From positions 1 to 16,067 of the forward strand of contig JBNKFQ010000156.1 in NCBI GenBank assembly GCA_050289385.1: 16,067 bases of DNA. The letters are read 5' to 3'. Source of the stretch: JBNKFQ01 sp050289385 (lineage in GTDB: Bacteria; Pseudomonadota; Gammaproteobacteria; Pseudomonadales; Porticoccaceae). Every line of letters begins with the position of its first letter. Position 1 is the stretch's first letter. This document shows, piece by piece, positions 1 to 7,676 of the stretch. The notes beneath the pieces are model-generated. The model made no database searches. It had not been told where the DNA came from and saw only the letters and a list, made by a program, of their open reading frames with translations. Both the position numbers and the translations under genes were made by a program.

Positions 1-90
1 AGGATTATAAAGTTCGGCAAACAATAGCGGCAGTATGTTACATGGGTGTTGTGGGTTGAATCCACACCAAATGCGTTATCAACAGGAGAA

Positions 91-118
91 TTGGAAGTTG
101 GAAGTTGGAAGTTGGAAG
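91..118. repeat. Four perfect tandem copies of a 7-bp unit (TTGGAAG)
   Basis: Four back-to-back copies of TTGGAAG are visible without a mismatch, about 130 bases upstream of the M20 peptidase start. A short tandem repeat of this kind can change copy number by slippage. It lies upstream of the candidate promoter and outside any gene I can support, so any effect would be on transcription, not on protein. The rest of the first 246 bases holds no gene I recognise. Confidence 0.9.
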
Positions 119-154
119 TGTAGGGCCTTGCAGGTGATTGAGGCAATGGGGCCT

Positions 155-184
155 TTCAAATCCAATGAGCTGGCGTGCTATTAT
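155..184 (+). promoter_or_regulatory. Candidate sigma-70 promoter for the M20 peptidase
   Basis: TATTAT at 179-184 matches the -10 consensus at five of six positions. TTCAAA at 155-160 is a weak -35 (four of six) with an 18-bp spacer. It would give a leader of roughly 55 bases before the start codon at 247. Called by eye only; AT-rich leaders often contain such matches by chance. Confidence 0.35.
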
Positions 185-246
185 TTAGCGTTTAAGGGCG
201 TGCCAATTCGGCCGTCGAATACATCTTTGCAGGAGCCATTGCACCC

Positions 247-1662
247 ATGGATACCCAAAAAGCACAACATTTTGTCGATCAGATCTGGATGGATTCCATC
301 GTTCCCGAATTGATTGAGTACATTCGCATTCCCAATAAATCACCACATTTTGACCCGGACTGGGACAAACACGGCTATATGGAAGATGCTGTGCAACAAG
401 TGGCCAAGTGGTGTGAAAATCAGAACATACCCGGCATGAGTCTGGAGATCTTGCGGGCCGAGGGGCGTACCCCATTGATTTTTATGGAAATTCCCGGTGA
501 CTCTGACGATACCGTGTTACTTTATGGCCACCTGGATAAACAGCCAGAGATGACCGGTTGGGCCGATGACCTGGGTCCATGGAAGCCGGTGCTGAAAGGC
601 GATCGACTTTATGGTCGGGGTGGCGCTGATGATGGTTACGCTGCTTTTGCCTCTCTGACAGGCATTATGGCGGTCAAGGAACAAAAACTGCCCCACGCTC
701 GTTGCGTTGTGATTATTGAGGCGTCAGAAGAGTCTGGCAGCCCGGACCTGCCCTATTACATTGACGAACTCAAAGATCGTATTGGTGAGCCGTCGCTGGT
801 GGTGTGCCTGGACTCCGGCGCAGGCAATTTTGACCAGCTTTGGCTGACGGTGTCCCTGCGTGGCATGGTGTCTGGTACTTTGCGGGCAGAAGTTTTGACA
901 GAGGGCGTGCATTCGGGGTATGCCTCTGGCGCGGTCCCCTCCAGTTTTCGAGTACTGCGGCAACTGATCAGTCGCCTTGAAGATCAGGAGACTGGCCGTA
1001 TTCTGCCCGAAGAGCTGCACACCGAACTGCCAGCCCAGCGGCTGGAGCAGATTCAGAAAATGGCGGCCACCCTGGGTGATGACGTGTGGCAACCTTACCC
1101 CTTTGTCGACGGTGTTCAGCCGATGGGTGCAGACAATGTGGAGAGGATCATCAATCGCACATGGCGCCCGGCACTTTCAGTTACGGGCGCGGACGGTTTG
1201 CCGCCGCTGGATTCGGCCGGCAATGTCTTGCGGCCATCCACGGCGCTGAAATTAAGCCTGCGTTTGCCGCCGAAGGTAGAGGGCGAAAAAGCGTCCACAG
1301 TTCTCAAGCAATTGCTGGAAACGGATCCACCATACAACGCCAAAGTGACATTCGATCTCGATACGCCCGCTACCGGTTGGACCGCTCCGCCAACAGCGGA
1401 TTGGCTGCATAACTCACTGGATGCTGCCTCACATGCCTGTTTTGGCGCGGGTGTTATGTATATGGGTGAGGGCGGCACTATCCCGTTTATGGCGATGCTG
1501 GGCGATGCCTTCCCGAAAGCCCAGTTTATGATTACGGGTGTACTCGGGCCCAATACCAATGCGCATGGGCCCAATGAGTTTTTGCATATTCCTTGCGGTC
1601 GCAAATTGACTGCTTGCCTGGCCCAGGTGCTGGTGGATCATTACTCAAGAGAGCAGGACTGA
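247..1662 (+). CDS. M20-family metallopeptidase (dipeptidase-like)
   Basis: Zinc-dependent exopeptidase of the M20 / ArgE-DapE-CPG2 superfamily, expected to act on small peptides in the cytoplasm; no signal peptide is seen. The 471-residue length suits dipeptidases of the family. The metal site reads in order: GHLD (His95, Asp97), GRGGADDG (Asp128 as likely bridging ligand), EASEESGS (Glu161 general base, Glu162 ligand), CLDSG (Asp189) and NAHGPNE near the C-terminus (His440). All expected catalytic and ligand residues are present, so the enzyme looks intact. The start at 247 has AGGAG 11 bases upstream, a slightly long spacing. The gene stands alone, convergent with the TonB receptor gene and sharing its terminator. 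The exact substrate (dipeptide, acylated amino acid or other) cannot be decided from motifs alone. Confidence 0.95.
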   Translation: MDTQKAQHFVDQIWMDSIVPELIEYIRIPNKSPHFDPDWDKHGYMEDAVQQVAKWCENQNIPGMSLEILRAEGRTPLIFMEIPGDSDDTVLLYGHLDKQPEMTGWADDLGPWKPVLKGDRLYGRGGADDGYAAFASLTGIMAVKEQKLPHARCVVIIEASEESGSPDLPYYIDELKDRIGEPSLVVCLDSGAGNFDQLWLTVSLRGMVSGTLRAEVLTEGVHSGYASGAVPSSFRVLRQLISRLEDQETGRILPEELHTELPAQRLEQIQKMAATLGDDVWQPYPFVDGVQPMGADNVERIINRTWRPALSVTGADGLPPLDSAGNVLRPSTALKLSLRLPPKVEGEKASTVLKQLLETDPPYNAKVTFDLDTPATGWTAPPTADWLHNSLDAASHACFGAGVMYMGEGGTIPFMAMLGDAFPKAQFMITGVLGPNTNAHGPNEFLHIPCGRKLTACLAQVLVDHYSREQD

Positions 1663-1674
1663 GCCTGAATCAAT

Positions 1675-1710
1675 AAAAAAGCCGACTGGCCATCACTGGC
1701 CAGTCGGCTT
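1675..1710. terminator. Bidirectional intrinsic terminator between convergent genes
   Basis: A perfect 14-bp stem (1679-1692 with 1697-1710, AAGCCGACTGGCCA) closes on a 4-base loop, TCAC. On the minus strand the stem is followed by TTTTTTATTG, a strong U-tract ending the TonB receptor transcript. On the plus strand it is followed by TCGGTCTTTC, a weaker tract that still fits termination of the M20 transcript. It sits between two stop codons 82 bases apart. Confidence 0.92.
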
Positions 1711-1744
1711 TCGGTCTTTCAACAAATAGCCGCTATATCATAAA

Positions 1745-4279
1745 TTAAAAGTTGTAGGCGATATTCAGGCCCATCGTACGTGGCCGCATCTGGTGAGCCG
1801 CTGGATCAAACGCGTCAACCCAAATCAGCGCATTGGAATTAGCGAGATTATTGATAAACACATTCACGTCAATATTGCCCAGACTGACGCCACTTTTTAC
1901 ATTAAGCTGGTGATAATCTCCCGCTTCTGCACCGGTGCCGGGCAAGTTTCCGTAAAAGCCGCCAACATAAGAATAATCGCTGCGAATATAGGCTTCGTGG
2001 TCGGCAAGTAAAAAGTCATATTGCAAGCCCAGGTTCACGGTGTAATCGGGCATACCGGGCAGTCTGTCACCTGCCTCACCCAGACCGGGAGCGTCCACAC
2101 CGATTGTTGCGTCCACATAAGAGGCGCCAAGGCTCATATAGAAGTTATCGGTAGCCTGATACGATGCCTCAGCCTCGAAGCCTTTTGAACTGGCACTGCC
2201 GGCATTGATCGTAACACCACTGCCGCAAGGTGAGCCTACGCCGACAAGCACTGGCAGCCCTTTCCATTTAATGTCATAAGCGGCCAGGTTAAGTGTCAGC
2301 CGTCTGTCCAGAAAGGAAAGCTTGGTGCCAATCTCGGTGTTTTCCAAAAAGTCTGAATTGAGCCGGGAAGGGAAAGGAATGCCCAGATCATCGTGCACGC
2401 TATCGCCATTTACATCGCACGGTCCACCTACAGTTTTTCCGATAGGTTGTCCCAGACGAAAGCCCTCACTCCAGGAAAGATAAAACAATTTATCCTCATC
2501 GGGAGTGTAGGAAAAATTGATTTTATAGGAATCTTCATTTTCATCAGAAGATAGAACAGAGGATACACCGGGGCTTCCACCTCCCGAAAATATACCCGGA
2601 GTAATTACGCGAAAAATATTATGTTTTTCGTATTTAAAGATACGTGCACCACCAGTCACACTGAACTGTTCGTTGAAGTTGTAAGTAACTTCTCCAAAGG
2701 CAGCTTTCTGCTTTGTGGACGGGTCCCATCCAAATGTACCAAGTTCTTCTACAAAGCCAAAACCAAAATCATTTGATAATTCCGGATCGCCTCCCCATCG
2801 GTTATCCCAAAACCCCTGAGTGTCTATCTTTTCGTAATACAGGCCTACAACAAACTGGAGAGGACCATCCAGTTGAGATGCCAGCCGGATCTCCTCGGTA
2901 AAGGTATCAGTATTAGCAAAATTAAACTGCGAAACGGGAATAGTCTCCCAGGAACCACCACCAAAGTTCCGAATTGAAGTGCCACCGCCACTGGCCCATG
3001 AAGAGGATGCTAACAAGCTTGACCACCCAAAATCATATTTAACCAACAGATTGGTGGCAGTAATATCATCCTCGATATTTTCATCACCAAACGGTGTAAC
3101 AAACCTGTCCTGTTGGTAATCATCCAGTGTCAGGTCTATGCCGGACCGGCCTTTAGCAGATGTATCCTGAGCGGCATGCGAGAGTTCCACACTGAAATTA
3201 TCGGTCGGCTGCCAAAGTGCGGAGATCCGGAACCCTTCAATAGTGTGGCTGCCAATATCTCCCTCATTTTTTGCTATTGCGCCGGTATCAATTACAGCCT
3301 GTGCTTTTGATGTTGCCGCCACATTTTCCACATAACCGCTGTTGTCAAATCGATATGCCACGCCTCTAACAGCAAGAACATCTTCAATAAGCGGGATATT
3401 CACCATTCCTTCAACGCGGTTGTTGATGCCGCCTTTTTCTTCAGTATTAGAAACTCCGCCAAGTACAGATCCTTCCACAGCATTCAAATTTGGACTGTTG
3501 GGTATAATACGAACGGTGCCGCCCATTGAACCAGAGCCGTACAATGTTCCTTGCGGCCCTCTCAACACCTCCACACGATTAATATCAACCATCATAAAAT
3601 CCGAGCTGCCACCATCATTGATCCTGTTTGACAGTTCGGTAACGGGTGTTTCACCGAAATAGGCACCAACCACCTTGTCTTCAAATTGCGGGTCCACCGA
3701 TACTCCCCGCATGATGATCGTGTTTCTACCGGGTCCCATATCGATCATGTTGACACCGGGCAGGGTCCGCAAATAGTCATTCATGCTTAACAGATTTTTG
3801 CGTTCAATATCTTCACTGCCAATAGCGCTAATACTCATTGCAACATCCTGAATACTCTCCGACCGTTTTGTTGCAGTGACGATCATTTCTTCAATAACCT
3901 GATTGGCCTTTTTGTCGTCCCTTTCCAAACGGTTTTTGCTGCTACCTTCATCGGAAACACTACTTTGAACAATGGTAAAACCCTGTTTACCTACGGTGTA
4001 GTCAAGCCCGGAACTGGCCAGTAGTTGTTGCAGGGCCTTTTCCGGCTCTATATCGCCAGCAATGGACGGTGCTCGCAGGCCGTTAACCAGAGTTGATGGC
4101 GCTATAACAACAATATCTGACTGATTGGAGAAAGCGATCAGTGCCTTGGCAAGCGGCTGTTCGGCGATCTGAAATGTTCTGATATCTTCCTGCGCCACTG
4201 CCCCCATAGCCGCTGAAAGAGCGACCGCGGATATTGCCGAGGCGATATGACGTTTCACAGGGCTGGATGTCTTGTTCAT
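1745..4279 (-). CDS. TonB-dependent outer-membrane receptor with N-terminal STN signalling domain
   Basis: Outer-membrane active transporter driven by TonB/ExbBD, of the FecA-like transducer type. Residues 1-29 are a signal peptide ending AVAQ. Residues about 34-104 form an STN (secretin/TonB short N-terminal) domain, the part that contacts the FecR periplasmic domain in known systems. VIEEMIVTATKR (128-139) is the TonB-box region. The plug runs about 140-262, with the typical RVEVLRGPQGTLYGSGSMGG segment at 235-254. The remainder is the 22-strand beta-barrel, ending in a C-terminal Phe (AYNF) as required for barrel insertion. The 844-residue length is normal. ATG at 4279 has GAGGGG six bases upstream. 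It follows the sigma factor and FecR genes after 104 bp. The substrate cannot be told: no iron-specific feature is visible, and relatives of this receptor class take up many compounds. Confidence 0.95.
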   Translation of the reverse strand: MNKTSSPVKRHIASAISAVALSAAMGAVAQEDIRTFQIAEQPLAKALIAFSNQSDIVVIAPSTLVNGLRAPSIAGDIEPEKALQQLLASSGLDYTVGKQGFTIVQSSVSDEGSSKNRLERDDKKANQVIEEMIVTATKRSESIQDVAMSISAIGSEDIERKNLLSMNDYLRTLPGVNMIDMGPGRNTIIMRGVSVDPQFEDKVVGAYFGETPVTELSNRINDGGSSDFMMVDINRVEVLRGPQGTLYGSGSMGGTVRIIPNSPNLNAVEGSVLGGVSNTEEKGGINNRVEGMVNIPLIEDVLAVRGVAYRFDNSGYVENVAATSKAQAVIDTGAIAKNEGDIGSHTIEGFRISALWQPTDNFSVELSHAAQDTSAKGRSGIDLTLDDYQQDRFVTPFGDENIEDDITATNLLVKYDFGWSSLLASSSWASGGGTSIRNFGGGSWETIPVSQFNFANTDTFTEEIRLASQLDGPLQFVVGLYYEKIDTQGFWDNRWGGDPELSNDFGFGFVEELGTFGWDPSTKQKAAFGEVTYNFNEQFSVTGGARIFKYEKHNIFRVITPGIFSGGGSPGVSSVLSSDENEDSYKINFSYTPDEDKLFYLSWSEGFRLGQPIGKTVGGPCDVNGDSVHDDLGIPFPSRLNSDFLENTEIGTKLSFLDRRLTLNLAAYDIKWKGLPVLVGVGSPCGSGVTINAGSASSKGFEAEASYQATDNFYMSLGASYVDATIGVDAPGLGEAGDRLPGMPDYTVNLGLQYDFLLADHEAYIRSDYSYVGGFYGNLPGTGAEAGDYHQLNVKSGVSLGNIDVNVFINNLANSNALIWVDAFDPAAHQMRPRTMGLNIAYNF

Positions 4280-4343
4280 AAAGAACCCCTCATAATTCGT
4301 TAATTGTAGTTTATCAGGCAGTAATAACCTGGTGGCATCTATG

Positions 4344-4376
4344 TAACGGATAATGAAGTGTCATCGTCCAAATTCC
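4344..4376 (-). promoter_or_regulatory. Possible ECF-type promoter for the TonB receptor gene
   Basis: In the 104-bp gap before the receptor gene, the minus strand reads GGAATT (4371-4376), 17 bases, then TTATCCGTTA (4344-4353). A GGAA-type -35 and a CGT-containing -10 resemble promoters used by FecI/PvdS-like sigma factors. That would fit the adjacent ECF sigma factor activating its receptor. This is a visual match to a loose consensus, with no second site in the window for comparison. Confidence 0.25.
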
Positions 4377-4383
4377 GTAGAAA

Positions 4384-5415
4384 TTATTTGGTAACTGGTT
4401 TTATTTTTTGTCTATCAGCTTTCAAAATAATTCGACCGTCTTTTTCCAAAACATCTATAGGTAAACCAAGAGTAAGGTTAAAAATCATTTCCTTTATTTG
4501 CGCGGTGTTAAAAGCTGCTGTCACCCGCAGATCGGCAATTTCATCATTGGCAATAATAATCTGGCCCTTGTAGTACCGATTGGCGTCGGCAATAACTTCC
4601 AGAAGGGTAGCGTCCTCAAAAATTAATCGCCCTGTTCGCCACGCACCCAGTTCATCAAGATTAATGTCGCTTATTGCCGATAACAAACCATCCTTGCTTG
4701 CACTAACAGTTTTGCCTGCGGTTAACACCACACTGTTCTGCTTGTTGTTTTCGCCACTGTTAATAACTTTTATCATGCCTTGCAGAACGCTGATGTCGGT
4801 CTGTGTTTGACCTCGATGAACGTCAAACTGTGTGCCTACTACCTGCACCTGGGTCACGCCAGCCTTTACTAAAAATGGGCGCTGACTGTCCTTGTTGACT
4901 TCAAAAAAAGCTTCGCCCTCAATTAAATTAATGTGTCGTTCGGTGTCACTAAATCGCACTTCCAGCCGCGAGCGGGCGCCAAGAGTAACGGAAGAACCAT
5001 CGTCGAGAGAAATTTCACGTACTTGTGCGACCTGGGTGGAGTATTCTTCCAGGGGGTGCTCAAAATCCAACGGTTTTACTATTATAAATACGCCAACGAT
5101 AATGGCTGCCGCCATGGCGGCAGCACCAAGGGGATTCCATCCCATTGGGCGCCATGAACTGACGCGACGTTTGCGCGTGCGACGAATAGCCGCAATAGCT
5201 GCATCGGGATCCACACTAGCCAATTCATTTGCCGATGAAATATGTTCCGATACTTGTTCAATACGATTGTAGGCAATTTCGTGCTGAGGGTCAGCGGCAA
5301 GCCATTCGGCAAAGCGTACGCGGTCGTTGGATGTTGCTTGATTTGAACTCAAATGCACCAGCCATTCGCCAGCTTGTTGCTTGATACGACGGGATTGTAA
5401 ACACAGTGTGTCCAT
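4384..5415 (-). CDS. FecR-family anti-sigma factor / surface-signal transducer
   Basis: Inner-membrane protein that relays the receptor-occupied signal to its sigma factor. The domains are in the expected order. A cytoplasmic N-terminal DUF4880-type sigma-binding region (about 13-55, with GEWLVHL and FAEWLAADPQHEIAYNRIEQV-type motifs) comes first. One transmembrane helix follows (about 97-113, GAAAMAAAIIVGVFIIV). The periplasmic FecR domain spans about 125-225 (LDDGSSVTLGARSRLEV, GEAFFEV, VVGTQFDVH, VLQGMIKV). The C-terminal STN-like segment (about 265-335) is the part that meets the receptor's STN domain. The start lies 8 bp after the sigma-factor stop, and its AAGG ribosome site overlaps the last codons of that gene, so translation is probably coupled. 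Length (343 aa) is usual and no defect is seen. Confidence 0.95.
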   Translation of the reverse strand: MDTLCLQSRRIKQQAGEWLVHLSSNQATSNDRVRFAEWLAADPQHEIAYNRIEQVSEHISSANELASVDPDAAIAAIRRTRKRRVSSWRPMGWNPLGAAAMAAAIIVGVFIIVKPLDFEHPLEEYSTQVAQVREISLDDGSSVTLGARSRLEVRFSDTERHINLIEGEAFFEVNKDSQRPFLVKAGVTQVQVVGTQFDVHRGQTQTDISVLQGMIKVINSGENNKQNSVVLTAGKTVSASKDGLLSAISDINLDELGAWRTGRLIFEDATLLEVIADANRYYKGQIIIANDEIADLRVTAAFNTAQIKEMIFNLTLGLPIDVLEKDGRIILKADRQKIKPVTK

Positions 5416-5423
5416 AATAAGCT

Positions 5424-6026
5424 TTACCTTGCGTTTTTTAACGCCTGCTCAGCGCGTTCCAGTGCTTCGTCACATTCTACCAGGGCATAAGCGACCTGAC
5501 GTTTTATTTCTGTTTGAGACATGCCCGTACGCCGGGCAATTTCTGCATAAGACAGGTTATGAATACGATTCAACACTACAAGCTGGCGTTGTTCGAACGG
5601 CAATTTGTTGAGCACTGACTGAATAATAGTTAAACCCTCCCTCGCCATTAAAACGTGCTCGGGTCCACTATCGTCCAAAAAATTTTGACTTTGGCTGGTT
5701 TCCAGTGCCTGCGCATGTTTGTTACGGGTGGCTTGCTGGCGGTGGTGGTCAATAACAATGTTCTGCGCTACCCGGTACAAAAAAGCACGAGGGTTTTGCA
5801 TGGTGGGCAAGTCGTCCCGGGCGGCGAGTTTTTCGAAGGCTGTTTGTGAAACGTCTTCCGGGTCTGGCGGTCCTGCGCCAAATTTTTTATTAATGTAGGC
5901 GCATAATTCCAGCCAATGGCGTTGATAAAGTTGCGTCAACACCTGTCTTTGCCGGTTATTAGCAACAGAATTCGGGTGCCCGTCAATCAGGGTATTCAGG
6001 CGTTTTTTAAACGTTTTACCAGCCAC
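5424..6026 (-). CDS. ECF RNA polymerase sigma factor, FecI-like
   Basis: Extracytoplasmic-function sigma-70 factor of 200 residues. Region 2 spans about 29-95, including PDPEDVSQTAFEKL and the DNA-melting segment NPRAFLYRVAQNIVIDHHR. Region 4 spans about 130-190, with LPFEQRQLVVLNRIHNLSYAEIARRTGMS as its helix-turn-helix. The arrangement sigma, FecR, TonB receptor on one strand marks it as the FecI partner of a cell-surface signalling system. It would direct transcription of the receptor gene when the receptor is loaded. The likely start is GTG at 6026: no in-frame ATG precedes region 2, and the ribosome site is weak (GGAATTA directly before GTG). That suggests a low basal level, which is common for these factors. 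Confidence 0.93.
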   Translation of the reverse strand: MAGKTFKKRLNTLIDGHPNSVANNRQRQVLTQLYQRHWLELCAYINKKFGAGPPDPEDVSQTAFEKLAARDDLPTMQNPRAFLYRVAQNIVIDHHRQQATRNKHAQALETSQSQNFLDDSGPEHVLMAREGLTIIQSVLNKLPFEQRQLVVLNRIHNLSYAEIARRTGMSQTEIKRQVAYALVECDEALERAEQALKNAR

Positions 6027-6061
6027 TAATTCCGAAACTCTTCAGTTTAATAAACCTGAAA

Positions 6062-6092
6062 AGTATACTCCACATGCCATTAAATACAGCAA
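6062..6092 (-). promoter_or_regulatory. Candidate promoter for the sigma factor operon
   Basis: On the minus strand, TATACT (6062-6067) resembles a -10 box. TTGCTG (6087-6092) lies 19 bp upstream as a possible -35, a longer spacer than the usual 17. It would start transcription about 30 bases before the GTG codon. No clear Fur box was found. The rest of the 186-bp gap (6027-6212) is AT-rich and holds no supported gene. I see no clean intrinsic terminator for the operon that ends at 6213. Confidence 0.35.
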
Positions 6093-6212
6093 GCAAATGA
6101 TTTGGTGAATAAATAATTGAGGAGGAGGCAGGTTTATTGATGGTAATCAGTGATCAAAAACAAAGAGCAATCAGCCATCCGTGGCAATTCAAATACAAGC
6201 TGATACTAAAAC

Positions 6213-7676
6213 TCAGGGCTCGGCCAGCTTCCAAAGCCAGGCAATAGACTTTGCCCATGTTTGCGAATAACGTTGCTCGATAAATTCCGATACTTTATAG
6301 CGGCTGTCCTGGCCAATTACCGGATCGTATATCTGGTCGCCAGCTGATCGTTGATAGGGCTTGTCATTTATATTGGTATAAAGGGCAAACCCTTTGTAAG
6401 CCCACTGACGGCTGCCATCATTGCGCATCAGAATTTCCCACTGGCCTTGCGGTACAGCATCGGCCGGTGCGGTAAACGGGTGCCAGGTAAGCAGGCATTC
6501 ACTGTCACAGCCTTTGATGCCTGCAGTTTTACCCTTGATATACGCGCGAATATTGCTCATAAAATATTCTGTTCGATAGCGCGAATAGAGTGGCATCCCG
6601 GTATCAGTAAAAAGAGTTTCGCCACGCACTGGCTCAGTGGCTATTTGCACATTTTCGGGAATGTAATGTTGTGATGTTACCGGCACATACCAGGTGCCGT
6701 CGCCCTTGCCAAAGCTCTTCGAAGAAATGTCGTTGAGAGCGCGGGTTTTAAAAGTGCCCTTGACGTCACCGGGTTTCTGGTCGCCCTTGAACGTAAATAA
6801 TGGCACACCCTGCAAGCTCCATTGCAGGTCGCCGCCCACTGTGCGCAATGGAGCAAAGGCACCCACAGGTTGCGACAGCTCGGAGGCCAGCAACGGCAAC
6901 CAGTCGCCATCACAACCACGAATACAGTTGCGGGCCACTGTTGAGACATCGCCATCAAACGCATATACAGTGCGACCCTCGCGATTGACCAGAGCGACGC
7001 TGCTGATATTGGGAGTATCGCGCAATGCCAGATCCACTGGCGACCTGGCTTTTGGCAATTTGGGTTCGAATTTGGCCAGGTGCCAACTCTCGGGCAAGGT
7101 GAGCGAGGTTTCCGGAACAAAATCCATTGGTTGCCACAGCTTTTTCGCTTTTTTACCTATGGTGCGTTTCATGTCGCGCTCTGCAAACGCTTCAAAACTG
7201 CCGCCCTCACTATCCTCGGCCCGCACCTGAGCGCGCACCAGGTTGTTCACAATCTCATTAAACTGGCTCTCAGCGGCGAAACGGTACAACGGTTTGCCCT
7301 GGTAGACCCACTGCTGGCTGCCGTCGGCCCGTTTGAACAGGGTCCAGTCACCCGCGGGTTGGGCACTGGGCAGGGCGATCACCGGGGGAAACTCTTCAGC
7401 GCAGGAGCCAGAGCAATTCGATACGCCATCCTTGTCCTGTTCGGAATAAAACAGGGCCTCGCCCTTGTCGTTGCCGAGATGGGTCCACATGCGGCGGGCG
7501 ACGCCGGACACGGGCAGATGGTCTGCGTTTATCAGGGTAATACCCGGCGGCGTCGACGGTGGTATCTCGCTGTTGCCATGAAAGCCCTTCGACTCATTGG
7601 CCGCGTTAGCGGCGCCTGTGGCGGCAAACCCCAGCGCTATCAGAGCCAGAGTGGTGGTGCTTATCGACTTGATCAC
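6213..7676 (-). CDS. Exported protein with three COG4315-type repeats (Lipoprotein_15 family)
   Basis: Periplasmic or secreted protein of 487 residues with a Sec signal peptide (about 1-25, cleavage after ANA). It contains three copies of the 'secreted repeat of unknown function' (PF03640, COG4315). Repeat 1, about 72-133, carries Cys88/Cys92 and DGSQQWVYQGKPLYRF. Repeat 2, about 235-297, carries Cys251/Cys255 and GGDLQWSLQGVPLFTF. Repeat 3, about 353-434, carries Cys390/Cys394 and DGSRQWAYKGFALYT. Each repeat has one CxxxC pair and a QW...G.PL(Y/F) end. Most family members have fewer repeats. There is no lipobox, so it is probably soluble. The start is GTG at 7676, overlapping the upstream stop as GTGA, with GAGG seven bases upstream. 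It is the last gene of the four-gene operon. The biochemical role is unknown; the neighbouring haem protein makes a redox or metal role possible. Confidence 0.9.
   Translation of the reverse strand: MIKSISTTTLALIALGFAATGAANAANESKGFHGNSEIPPSTPPGITLINADHLPVSGVARRMWTHLGNDKGEALFYSEQDKDGVSNCSGSCAEEFPPVIALPSAQPAGDWTLFKRADGSQQWVYQGKPLYRFAAESQFNEIVNNLVRAQVRAEDSEGGSFEAFAERDMKRTIGKKAKKLWQPMDFVPETSLTLPESWHLAKFEPKLPKARSPVDLALRDTPNISSVALVNREGRTVYAFDGDVSTVARNCIRGCDGDWLPLLASELSQPVGAFAPLRTVGGDLQWSLQGVPLFTFKGDQKPGDVKGTFKTRALNDISSKSFGKGDGTWYVPVTSQHYIPENVQIATEPVRGETLFTDTGMPLYSRYRTEYFMSNIRAYIKGKTAGIKGCDSECLLTWHPFTAPADAVPQGQWEILMRNDGSRQWAYKGFALYTNINDKPYQRSAGDQIYDPVIGQDSRYKVSEFIEQRYSQTWAKSIAWLWKLAEP

Noticed and set aside
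46..68. tRNA-like T-arm (TGTGG GTTGAAT CCACA followed by CCAA)
   Set aside because: The loop does not begin TTC and no D-arm, anticodon arm or matching acceptor strand lies upstream.
35..313. 92-codon plus-strand reading frame over the leader and the start of the M20 gene
   Set aside because: It reads through the heptamer repeat, has no ribosome site or recognisable motif, and overlaps the well-supported peptidase in another frame.
6140..6247. 35-codon plus-strand frame after a GGAGGAGG run
   Set aside because: The purine run is too far (13 bases) from the ATG, the frame overlaps the end of the COG4315 gene antisense, and the peptide has no recognisable feature.
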